From assembly GCA_947034895.1 (NCBI GenBank), contig OX344765.1:33671001-33735000 (forward strand): 64,000 nt of DNA, given 5' to 3'. Position 1 is the first letter of the stretch. Each line of letters begins with the position of its first letter. Both the position numbers and the translations under genes were made by a program. The notes beneath the pieces were generated by a model. It searched no databases, was not told the DNA's origin, and saw only the letters and a list, made by a program, of their open reading frames with translations. This stretch comes from Rhytidiadelphus loreus (Eukaryota; Streptophyta; Bryopsida; Hypnales; Hylocomiaceae). This document shows, in pieces, positions 53,972-64,000 of this stretch.

Positions 53972-56341
53972 TTGGTAGCGTGCTAAGTGAATTCTTTGAG
54001 TTCCAAAGTACAGACAACAAGCCAATTGAAAATAATAGCTTATTTCAAAATCATAGAGTTGATTCCAAAAACCTTTGTTAACTTACAGTATAAGCATTCT
54101 TTGAGGATTTTGAATGGTATGGTACTCTAGTTATTGTACATTGCAAGGCACTAAGGTAGGTGGCTCGAATTGCAACACGCTTTTTGGGACCGTCCGTATA
54201 GGACGCTCTGAAATGGATACTTAGTGGTTTTGAAATGGACTTTTGATAATGTGAGAGCTTAATAGGATTTGTTAGATGTTGGTTTATACTTCACATATAG
54301 TGTAATAAGAGCCAGGGTGGGTTGATTTTGAACTAAGAGTGGATACAAGACAGGTGTCCACTTCAATTTTGCATAAACACATTTACGGCTGAACATCCTT
54401 TCACTAAAATGATTCTCTGTCACTGATTAATTTTTAGATTGATATGAAATTTTAGCCACACAAACTAGACTAGTAGGCGCAATTTTTCCAACAAAAAAAT
54501 ATTGAAAACAGACCTTGTATGAAGAAGTTATAAGCCACCAAAGTTCACTAAAATTGAAGAATGTCGGGATTTAGATCTTTGAATTGCTCCCAAACATTCA
54601 AAACAACTTGAATTGACATGAAAAATTTACCACAACAACTAGACTTCAAGGGGAACATAACCCAACAAATTTTACTGAAAACAAACTTAGAATGAAGGAG
54701 GTAGAAGCCCCCAAACTGCAGCCAGCAAATGCAGTTTGGTGAATTCAAACTGAACTTGTGAACTTTGATTGGCTCCCAAAAAATCAGTATAACTTGGATT
54801 GATCTAAAAAATTTATCACACAAACTAAAAGAGAGAGCGCAAATTTTACAACAAATTTTATTGAATTTGAAAATTGGATGCAAAAGTTAAAGCACTTTGA
54901 ATTGGACTTGAAAGTATGTGAAGACAATATTGGTTCCTTGGCTTTAGTTTAGTAAAGGTCACATTTAGAAACCTTAAGTATTACTTTTTCAATGCTTCAC
55001 TGCTTGTTTTTGGTCACACCATATCTTTTTTCAAACCGCGCGTGTGTGGGTTTTGCAAGGCCTAGGATCACAAATAGGTACCTATGGCAGAATTCTTTGG
55101 AAATTCTTAAGTAATTCATAAATGCTCAGAAAAAATATGAAACCACTTGGGTTACATTCTGCATCAATTTCTCTTCAAGTGAAAAATAAGTGAAAATATT
55201 TTTAGGCATCTGAAAACCATTAAAAAGGCCCAACAGCCCGTAAAGTGACGGTTTATGAGCACACTATTCAATGTTTTACAAGATTTTCAAATTTTCAACA
55301 GATTACCACTAAATTGTGACCTTCTAGTTTGCAAAATATTTGTTTTGTATAGATAAAGCATCATATCATATATTAGAAAAAGATTAAAAATTTGAAAAAC
55401 AAATCTTTTAATAATTTTAACAAGGCATGTAATAAAAGAGTAGTGCATTGTCATATTGCCTTGTTGCACTCTAAATTTATTTATTTTAATTTCTTTCAAA
55501 AGTTTGTAGATGGAAATTTCAGCTCTAATTCTCTCTTATAAAGAAATATGACAAAGTGTACATTCCATTTATTTTGTTTTTATTTATGAATGATTAAGCT
55601 TTTTTCCATTAGGATTTTGATGTTTTGATTTATGGATGTGGGTTTGAGTGAAATGTTTTGGTGGGCTTCGTAATGAAAATACAATTATAGAATTAAAGAT
55701 AGAACTTTTTTATCTTCAAAGTCTTATTAATTATTGTTTGTTTGGTCTATCATGTGTGTTTTGACCTAGTAGGGTCGTTTCAAGCTAGTTCCTGCTGTTG
55801 AGAACCAACCAACGATGTTTGAAAAATTAATAAATTAATTTTAAAAATGATTTAAAAATTAAATTAAATATTTTAAAATAATTTTTTAATACCTGCTGAC
55901 GTGGCAGTTTCTTGACCACATGAACAGGCTACGTGGCAGAGCCCAAAGCTTGGGAACGGAGGGGACTTGGGGGATGCAATTAGTTCTATTATAACAAACC
56001 ACGTGTGAACAAGTGGTTTCTAATAAACTATAATTTCAACCTAAAATTCTGAGCATTGTTTAATAATGACTATAGGTTTTCATTGCCAAAATTTCCAACT
56101 CAAATAAAATATGAAATGATTTCTAGAAGAGGTTGAAAATGAACTAAAATGACATGTTTTTCAATTCAAATAATTATAGAGAACACATTTAGATGACCAT
56201 TGAACCAATATTCAACTCAAAATGAGCTTTCAATAGAGAGTTATTTTTAGGATTTTTTTTTTCATTTTTTAGACAAATTTTTCTAGTATAATATAGGGAT
56301 ATGAAAGTTATTTTCCAGTTCTACAATGTATCTTTCAACTT
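53972..56341. other. AT-rich repeats; no gene
   Basis: Holds a repeat like 41.5-41.8 kb at about 54,575-54,820, a family B fragment at about 55,040-55,262, and a family C element at about 55,751-55,990 (GGGTCGTTTCAAGCTAGTTC, then CTGACGTGGCAGTTTCTTGA). The minus-strand frame 54548-54883 lies in the repeat and is not supported as a gene. Confidence 0.5.
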
Positions 56342-57038
56342 CAAAATTTGTAACTAATTGTTATTAACAAATAAAAATATCAATAATTCAAAATATAAAC
56401 TTTCAAAGTAGGAAAATCTATTCATATTTTTTTAATTTTGTTTTATTTAAAATTCAAAAAGTATATAGGGGGTCCAAAGTTTTGTTCACACATGGTTTCT
56501 AATGGACACTCTGAGTGAACCCCGAGGGAGGGGAATGTAGGGGGAGTTTGCAGCCCTTAACAAAAGTTGAAACTCATCCAATGAAAGTATTATTAGATAA
56601 GAGGTTTCAGAATTATGTATCTTCAAGATAGTTCATTTAAAAAAGACTAACTCTTCATTTCCATTTCTTTCTTACATGTATACAAATATGAGAATGAGCT
56701 CTTTGAATATCTTATTCATTCCATTCTAAACATTTTGTAATTTGGACTAAAAGTAAAAATTCAACTAATTTAGACTAGAGTGCACTTTGTGTTCAAGACA
56801 ATGCACAAAATCTTCTTTAAGAAGTAGTGGACCATTCCTTGCAACCACCCTTTACAATAAAATTAGAACATTTCAAAACATTTAGGCATCATTCCATGTA
56901 AAGAGAAGCTTAGTTTGCTTTTATTCATAAGAAGTCTCTAAATGATAAGTAGGGAGGCCTTTATTTGATGAGTGTGACCATTGAAATATCTCCCATAAAT
57001 CAAATGAAGTTGGTACAAAATATATTTTCTCTATTTCA
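56342..57038 (+). repeat. direct repeat copy 2 (copy 1 at 40816-41515)
   Basis: Matches copy 1 end to end with scattered substitutions and small gaps; similarity stops at CTATTTCA. Confidence 0.7.
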
Positions 57039-57304
57039 AAATAAATTCGTAGATCTAATGGAAAATTGTGGGAATAACATGGATTTATTTTGAAATAGGA
57101 GTATTGAACAAATGGTCTCCAAATGACAAACTCAAGACTGCACAAACAATTAATTTCAAGTTAAGATTTTCATTCTTGATCTTCTTCAATGGATCTAAAT
57201 CAATCCCAATTTCACCAAAATATTCAACATTTCCAAGTGAATAAAGAAAATTTGTAGTTTATGCATATAGACTTCAAATGATACATTCTAAAGGCATCAA
57301 AAAA

Positions 57305-58290
57305 TCCCTTTTGACTAATAACAAGATCCAATTAATACTCTTACAATTCAATAAAAGGGGGAGTTAAAATAGTCACTTAGCTCTAAGGTAAACTACCCTA
57401 CGACAGGTAGAATGGTTGGTTTGCCTTGTGGACATTTTTAAAAAAAAATTTAATAAATTCATATACAGAAAATCATGAAAAATGGAGAGAGCAGTTGAAG
57501 TTTTTATTTTTTTGAATTTTTGAAGTGTATTGCCTAGTTGGTCCAAATCAATCTCTAGACTACTCCAAAACCATCCAAAATTGTACCCATAATGGTCATC
57601 TGACCACCTAAAGCAATCACAATATATCCTAATATGGCCATAGTATTTCCTAACATCGCCACGACGCAAAGGATTAAACAAACTAGTTCTTGTAATGAAT
57701 TTACACTAGAAAGGTAGAAGTTCCTAAAGCAATTACTAATAACTCCAACACCATCACCCAAGGCATTGATTTTGGCCAAGTGCTAACCAACCTAATGAAG
57801 TCCTAATCTCATTTATTAGCAAAAGTCTTCCATGGGTTGATGTAAGACTGTAATAGGTGATTTTCTAGGTGTCTACATTGGACCATTAGGGGAGATTTCA
57901 CATACTCGGGAGATTGTTTCAGGGTTGTTTCCATTGTTGGAAACCAACCCTACACAGTCAAAATATATATAATATTATAAAAAAAAAAAATTATAATATG
58001 TGACGTGGCCATCTCCTAGCCAAATCAGATTAGCGTTCCCACAATGTTCCCTGAGTTTCCACACTCTAGGAACTCACAGTCTCTTAAAACACAGAAATCT
58101 CTTCCAATGCTTTTGCCTATTATGGGCTTGTTTACCTTAGTCTTCATCAAGTTCAGGAGAGCTTTATACTAACCTTGCCAAGACTGAAGTTTTTTGAATT
58201 TGGTGACGTATTCAGGAAGATGGTTTCTACATGATGTTTGTTAATCAAGTTCCATGATTTTGCTAATAGGAACCATACTCAAACCTTTAC
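57305..58290 (+). repeat. copy 2 of the 15.2-15.99 kb repeat, with insertion
   Basis: Same order of sequence as 15213-15990 in direct orientation, from CTTTTGACTAATAACA to GATGATATGA, interrupted only at 57884-58109. Confidence 0.65.
57884..58109 (+). mobile_element. family C element, 226 bp, with an empty site at 15.8 kb
   Basis: Inverted ends CATTAGGGGAGATTTC and, reversed, CATTGGAAGAGATTTC. Inside are GGGTTGTTTCCATTGTTGG, a TATA/A core, and TGACGTGGCCATCTCC. The related locus at 15,795 runs straight through (GCATTGGGCGGTTTGC). A target duplication is not evident. Confidence 0.75.
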
Positions 58291-58629
58291 TCGGATGATA
58301 TGATCTACTATTATATTAGAGTATTGCCAATGTCCATAGGTCAGCTACTTTGCCACACCAAAGGTTGTTGGGAAAACTCAAGGAGAGCTTGTCTCTAGCT
58401 AGTCCTAACCATCTCCCATCGATCATTTCTAGACTTTAAAACTTCTAAAATTAATAGAAATCCTAAAAATTTGGTGTTTTTCCTATATTTGAGGCTCAAG
58501 TTCCTCAAGATCAATGCCTAGTGTTCATTCAATTGGGTGTGACAAGGCCAACTACAAGAGATAAGCTAAGATGACAAGAATGTAGTAGAGGCTTAGCCAA
58601 GAAGTGAGTGGACTTTGCATCTTAGTATG

Positions 58630-58636
<7 letters not shown>

Positions 58637-58706
<70 letters not shown>

Positions 58707-58790
58707 ATATGTATGTATATATGTATGTATATATGTATGTATATATGTATGTATATATGTATATATGTACTGATATATATGTACTGATAA
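58637..58790. repeat. TA microsatellite grading into GTATGTATATAT repeats
   Basis: About 58 bp of pure TA, then several units of GTATGTATATAT. Tyr/Ile-only frames on both strands are artefacts of this repeat. Confidence 0.95.
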
Positions 58791-59739
58791 TCTCTTGATA
58801 TATGTAGAATGTGCCACCATGGGCAAATAAAAGTGGAATTAACCACTCACCTACTGGATTGAGATGCTTGGTCAAGGGGGTGATGCTCTTAGGACATCCT
58901 CAATCTATGACATGAATCAAAGACAATACCGAAATTTTGAATGGAGAGTCCCAGACAATATTTTGTTCCAGTGAACTTTTGAAAGGAATTGACCCAATGC
59001 AAAATTGGCAATCTAAACCTCAAATGTTTTTTTTTACAATTTACAAAGAGAGAAAGGAAAAGATTATATATTATAAAAGACCTTTCATCCAAAAAACGGA
59101 AGTTCCAAATTTATTGGCATACATAAGAAAGTTTGAAAAGGTATAATGATGACATCTCTTTCTATTGTGAACCAACTTGCCGAGCTTGAGAATGAGAATA
59201 AAGAAGGAACAATTCCTGTTGCATTGAGAAGTGTTTTTTGGAGTTATTCTTTCATTATGGCATTGGCATGGTAGTTTTTGGTTGGACTAAAGATGCTCTT
59301 ATATAAACACACTACTCATAAACGCCAATCATTAAATGGTTTCTCTCTACTGATCACCTTAAGGTATCCTCACCCTTTTGCAACACTGGCCATTTGCTAC
59401 CAACTAGAATAAAGTTCTTTACAATTGCTCATTGACCCAAATATGACAAAGAGTTTGCTCAAACTCAACATTAGTTTTCAAAAAAGAACTAAAGGAACTT
59501 GAAAAATTATTTGAAGGAATTATTGAGTGTTAAAGCATTTTGTACTTCAAGAATGTCCAATTAAGGGTAGCCTAGTGTCAACAATAGGTATTACTATGAC
59601 CTCAACTCTTAAAATTTGTAGTATATTTAAACACACACTAAAAATTCTCAAACCAATTGCATTCACTTTTGCTTTCATGTGCTAGCATCATGATAGGATC
59701 TTTTTTCTAAATTGTATTAAGAATTGCTAGTTTGAAAAA
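58791..59739. other. no gene recognised
   Basis: AT-rich sequence; short frames at 58.9-59.1 kb on both strands overlap and have no support. Confidence 0.4.
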
Positions 59740-60031
59740 CATTACATGTGTTTTGGCTCTTGGGGAGGGCTGCGAGTTTCCAACTCGAAACCCCCCTGAG
59801 AACCGCCAAGACCCGTTGTTCCCTGCTTGTATTGACCTGGCCGAGAGATTGCTAGGTCAGTTTTTTCGGAAAAAAAATAAAATTCACTTTGTTTCTCATT
59901 TTAAGGACTTGAATTTTTTTTTTTTTTTTCAAAAAAAATTAAATCTGACAGCGGCGTTCTTTCACTGCCGGGGGAACAACGCCGGGAACGGCCCTGAAAC
60001 GGCCCTCAAAACCCCGAAATCTCTTCTAATG
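59740..60031 (-). mobile_element. family C element, 292 bp
   Basis: Ends CATTACATGTGTTTTGGCTC and, reversed, CATTAGAAGAGATTTCGGGG. Contains ACGGCCCTGAAACGGCCCTC. The core is a poly-T/poly-A tract. The frame 59732-60076 lies entirely within it. Confidence 0.65.
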
Positions 60032-60454
60032 AAAGTGTTTGTTTTAGATGCAGATACTTTGCTTACAATCCTCTAAGAGAAGCTAACCAATAGGGCTATT
60101 TTATACCAAGCCCAAGCCCTGTGACCACTCAAATTCTATGCTATGCAATTGGTAGATAAGTAAGAGGTGGTCCGATTTTGGTTTACATAAGGCCTATAGT
60201 CTAGGAAAAATTTTAGAGGATGATAAGTCTAAATGCATGGCTTGTTATATAGACTTTGAAGAAACTAGTGTGATGTTTTGTGGGTAAAAGATTCCTGACC
60301 ACCTTTAAGAGGTAGGCCCAACAAGTATCATGTAGGACCATAACAAAAATAAAATGAAAAGTAGCATTAAAATATTATCTTGTATTTTTTTAGTAACAAT
60401 ACTTTGAGAAAAAAGGAAAAAGGCTCCAATTACAAAATGTTATTGTTGAAGTTA

Positions 60455-61316
60455 TTAACCGCTAAAAGTGAGAGACTTTGTTTTTACCAAAAATGCTCCA
60501 AAAATGCCATTTTTGATACAAGCACCAAATTTTAGATGAAAAACATTTTTGGACACAAGTAACTGCAAAATCTTGTAGTAGAATAGTTTGAAAAGATGTG
60601 GACAATATTTTAGAATTTTCTATTGTGTAGATTGCAAGATATTAACGTTTGAAGTGACAAAAATCTTTTTTTTGGCCTTGTGAAAATACGGGCGGTTGCA
60701 CTTCACAAGGTCACATTTGTATGAAAAAATGTCCAAAATGGTGGTTACTTTTTTTATTCATTCCTTGAGTCAAGTTGGCTACATGCTTGAAAATTTTTAG
60801 ATCATTTGGAATTGCACAACATACAAGAAAAAATAGTAAGTAGAAAGAAGTACAAAGTGATTCAAAACACTAAATTATTAAGAATTTAATTATGAAATTG
60901 AAAAATATAAAAAATTAAATTAAATAAAGGACTCCAAAGTTTATTTTCAAGTAAGGAATTCATAACTACTCGCAAACTAGAACACCTCATAACTTTCATC
61001 TCGTAAATCAAAATGGAATGATTCAAAGCTTTCCATGTATATATAAATGTAAAAAAGCAATTTTGAATTTTTCTTTTGAAAAAAGTGATTCTTTAAGAAA
61101 TTTTTGGACTCCTAGTCAAACATTGAAAATTACTTATCATGCAATAACTTTTGAACCATGTAGTCAAAAATTATGAAAATTGTTGGGCCTTAAAGCCACT
61201 CCTCGGACACATGTTGCATGAAAATTTTAGCAAAAAAATAAATAAATTCCATTCACAATGAACTGCGCAAAATCACTATGTTTCCAAAGAACACAATTTT
61301 GACCTTTAGGGGTTAA
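60455..61316 (+). mobile_element. family A element, 862 bp, TTAA at both ends
   Basis: Begins TTAACCGCTAAAAGT and ends, reversed, TTAACCCCTAAAGGTC. Shares long phrases with 6.77-7.27, 16.5-17.08 and 20.3-20.85 kb. No transposase frame. Confidence 0.65.
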
Positions 61317-61356
61317 TATTGGCCAATAGTCTAGTATTTTAGAAGCTCAACGCAAG

Positions 61357-61735
61357 CATTATATGTGTTTCACCCTCCCTGAGGGCTGTTTTAGGATGGT
61401 TCTCCTTATTGGAAATAGCCTGATTGTTGTTTGAAATAAATAATAATTTAAAAAATAATAATTCAAGAATTAAAAAAAGAAGAAGTAAAAATTTAAAATT
61501 TTATACTCTGTATAAATTTAAACAAATAAATAAATAATTAAAAAAAAATTCAGTAAAAATAATAATAAAGTAATAATTAAATAATAATAATTTTTAATTA
61601 AAAAAATAATTTAATTTAATGTTTTTAATTAATAAATATTTTTTTATTTTTTATTTTTTTTATTACTTACTGATGTGGCAATCTTTTGGCCACATTAGTC
61701 TGTGTGCTCGCAGAGCAAAGCTAGCATACGTGCGT
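61357..61735 (+). mobile_element. family C element with long AT core
   Basis: Begins CATTATATGTGTTTCACCCT; GAGGGCTGTTTTAGGATGG follows. The core is about 230 bp of almost only A and T, then CTGATGTGGCAATCTTTTGG. The right boundary is approximate. Confidence 0.5.
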
Positions 61736-61844
61736 TGAGTATAGAGTATAAAGCCTACAATTTCGAGTGGGTAGTATGAATTTACTATGGTTTTAGCAAA
61801 AACAACGATGACAAAGTGCGGTTTTCAAGAATTGAATGTAAGTG

Positions 61845-62345
61845 AATTAAAAATGTGTGCAATGTAGAGTAAAAAAATGGATGAATGAGAATGAAAATAA
61901 TGGATGGTTGTGGAAAAAAAATATAGTAGATGTGGATGAAAACCATAGAGTATGTAGATGAAAATTACGGTCGCACGGATGATCAATCATACGCTCTACA
62001 TGGATGAAAAGATGGATGGCTATGGATAAAATCATTGATGGATGTGGATGACAAATGGGTGGATGTGGATGACAAATGGGTGGATGTGGATGAAAGAGAT
62101 TGTGGATGTCGATGATGAAATTTGCAGTTTAATAGTTTTGTGGATATGGATGAAAAATATTGTTGTGGTTGAAATTTATTGTGGATGTGAATGAAAAATA
62201 TGGTGGATGAAAAATGTTGTGGAAGTGGATGACAAATACTGTGGATATCGATGAAGATAACTTTGGATGCGGATTTCAAAGAGTGTACACATGGATGAAA
62301 AAGGTCTGTATGTGGATTCAAATATGGTTAATGGTGGTGAAAACA
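61845..62345. repeat. GGATGTGGATGA-type minisatellite
   Basis: Degenerate units of GTGGATGTGGATGACAAAT or GTGGATGTGGATGAAAAAT fill about 500 bp. The minus-strand His/Ser-rich frames over this stretch come from the repeat. Confidence 0.8.
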
Positions 62346-63599
62346 TAGGTGGATGAGGACAAACACTTACAAGAAACTACACAAATTACGACACTTGTTC
62401 ATAATAAAGTAGTGACCTTTTAGTCTCTCTACATTGCAAAAGTGGATAGAAGTACAATGTCATATTTACATTATTAGAAATTAGTCAACTATCACCTCTT
62501 AGCACTACATCTCATGATCTACATAGAACGTGGGCAACACAAGATACCGCTCTCTAGTAGTTGCTTCAACTCATTGAAGCTAAAATTAGGAGCATGCATC
62601 CAAGCATGCACGCACCTCTGCATCAAAGTGACATGATAATGAAAAGGTAATACAAGTGCTTGCAATTGGCCCACTGCCCTCTCTTCCCTAGTGCTTTCAT
62701 TGACATTTCTTTAAAATAAGGGCATGAGCATTTTGGAAATGAGCCCAAAGTGACCATGTATTATTGAGTGTTTGGCGCCACACCTGAGTCAATAATCACA
62801 ATGCATCTAAAACTGGGATATAGTATTCGTGTTACTTGACAAATGACGGCGTTTAGTATAAGTGCAAAAGCACTATTGTTTGCTTGTTTTGTAGTTGGCG
62901 CGTGAGGATTTCTCCGAATTTTGTGTCCTGACCTTGTACTGAGATGCTCATTAAAAAAATCTAGAACACAAAAATTTGTAACAACGGATGGTACATCTTC
63001 ATGTCCAAAAAGCCTTCGGGGGGATATTTCTGGATGTTGAAGGAGACGGAATCCAAAATTCTAAAGTTGTAAAATCTTAGCCGACATCAAATTATTTTTC
63101 AACTTTACAGGCTAGACAGTGGGTAGTTCAAGCCTCAAAAGAATCCACTTCCTCTTGGATCCCTTCACGCAGCGCTCTATGTCATCGTTGCAAAAGTAGA
63201 ACTCCATCCTTTCTATTTTATTTTTTTGATAATTGTCCATGTTACTAATATACGTTGGGGTTGCGGTTCTTCTATTCCCCTGTACAATTTTAGCAATACA
63301 CTTCTTCTGGATAATGGATTGTAAGGCAAAACAAGCTTTTACTGATGTCTTGGACAATTTGGCAATATGTCACTTGCTCTCATCGCAAGCTGTTTCTTCC
63401 ACACTTGTCACTCGAACTAGTTCCAATGCGGTTGGTGGAGTAATGGGTACCGCGGTCACATCAATGTGAAGGGGGCCTTCGTTAACAGAAAGTGTATCTT
63501 CTTTCAAGATTGTATCTATATTAATTGCAGACACACTTGCTCAAGTTAACCTCATTCTTTATCTAGGTTGGGAGAAGTTTACTTTGTTCAAGCGGTGCA
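62346..63599. other. no clear gene; possible decayed coding sequence
   Basis: The minus strand from 63,357 to 63,112 encodes a basic stretch with YFCNDDIERCVKGSKRKW, which looks protein-like, but the frame has no ATG and no family I can name. It may be the edge of a transposon gene. Confidence 0.25.
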
Positions 63600-64000
63600 C
63601 ACTACAACAAATGCAGTGTTTTATGACTGCAAAATATGACTGCAGTGAGTCGTAAAATCAAAAAATATGATTCACGTAGAAATCACTTTAGTCTGTAGAT
63701 GACTTGGAATATGACTGACTGCAATCGTTTAGAAGCAGTCGCTTTAGACATTAGTCATATTGACAATCATATAAGTTGAGAAATATAAATAGCCATAATT
63801 AGCCATAGTATGCGAATAAGGCGTATATTTTGACTACCTTTGACTTTTTCTTGAGTTGCTTGGATAAATGAAAAAATCCTACGTGGAATATGACTACGTT
63901 GAGTCATATTTTTTGATGACGTGGAATATGACTGCGGTGAGTCATATTTTTTGATGACATGGAATATGACTGCAATGAGTCGGATTTTTTATTATTATGG
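63600..64000 (+). mobile_element. left end of a CACTA (En/Spm) transposon, cut by the window edge
   Basis: CACTACAACAAATGCAGTG at 63,600 is the classic CACTA terminus. It is followed by subterminal repeats: ATATGACTGCAGTGAGTC near 63,634 and three regular 38-bp units at 63,885, 63,923 and 63,961 (GGAATATGACTGCGGTGAGT and variants, with TTTTTTGATGAC). Such arrays bind the element's TNPA-like protein in En/Spm. The transposase would lie beyond the window. Confidence 0.8.

Noticed and set aside
58552..58875. Tyr/Ile-repeat frames on both strands
   Set aside because: Pure translation of the TA microsatellite.
61847..62321. His/Ser-rich minus-strand frames
   Set aside because: Produced by the GGATGTGGATGA minisatellite.

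Overview
This is an AT-rich, intron-containing plant nuclear window. Evidence for this is five germin-like protein (GLP) genes with plant-type TATA boxes, a run of the plant telomere motif CCCTAAA, a CACTA-type transposon end, and dense non-autonomous DNA transposons. The intronless, very GC-rich GLP genes and a DUF7869-type transposon protein suggest a seedless plant (bryophyte or lycophyte), but the species cannot be fixed from sequence alone. All similarities were judged by eye.

Layout. 1-2.6 kb: a decayed minus-strand coding frame and an array of the dyad CGGGA-N4-TCCCG. 3.1-15.1 kb: small inverted-repeat elements and a probable large element whose gene (10.5-14.0 kb) encodes a DUF7869-like protein broken by a frame change and one TAG. 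The same dyad lies before, inside and after that gene, and matching inverted ends lie at about 4.46 and 15.08 kb. 15.2-17.4 kb: old repeats. 17.4-20.1 kb: GLP1 with its flanks. 20.2-25.7 kb: repeats and a relic that may be a Rep-like transposase. 25.7-53.7 kb: an inverted repeat with arms of about 10.9 kb around a 6.1-kb spacer. Each arm holds two GLP genes head to head (GLP2/GLP3 and GLP4/GLP5). The spacer carries older copies of GLP flanks and a broken UBL5-like ubiquitin-fold gene fragment that touches the right arm. 54-64 kb: repeats, an AT microsatellite, a GGATGTGGATGA minisatellite, and the start of a CACTA element at the right edge.

The functional core is the GLP cluster. Every gene has a signal peptide, both germin boxes and the metal-binding His/His/Glu/His set, so each should be a secreted cell-wall cupin. 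Each promoter has a TATA box, and 78-106 bp above it a conserved GGACGCGTCC palindrome containing a CAMTA-type CGCG core. The coding regions are almost identical even where the flanks have diverged. GLP5 has GLP2-type flanks but a GLP3/4-type coding region, including a derived 1-bp deletion, which points to gene conversion.

The inverted repeat also dates transposon insertions, because paired sites can be compared with and without an insert. The clearest case is a TTAA-flanked element family (piggyBac-like target choice) inserted exactly at a TTAA inside another element family.
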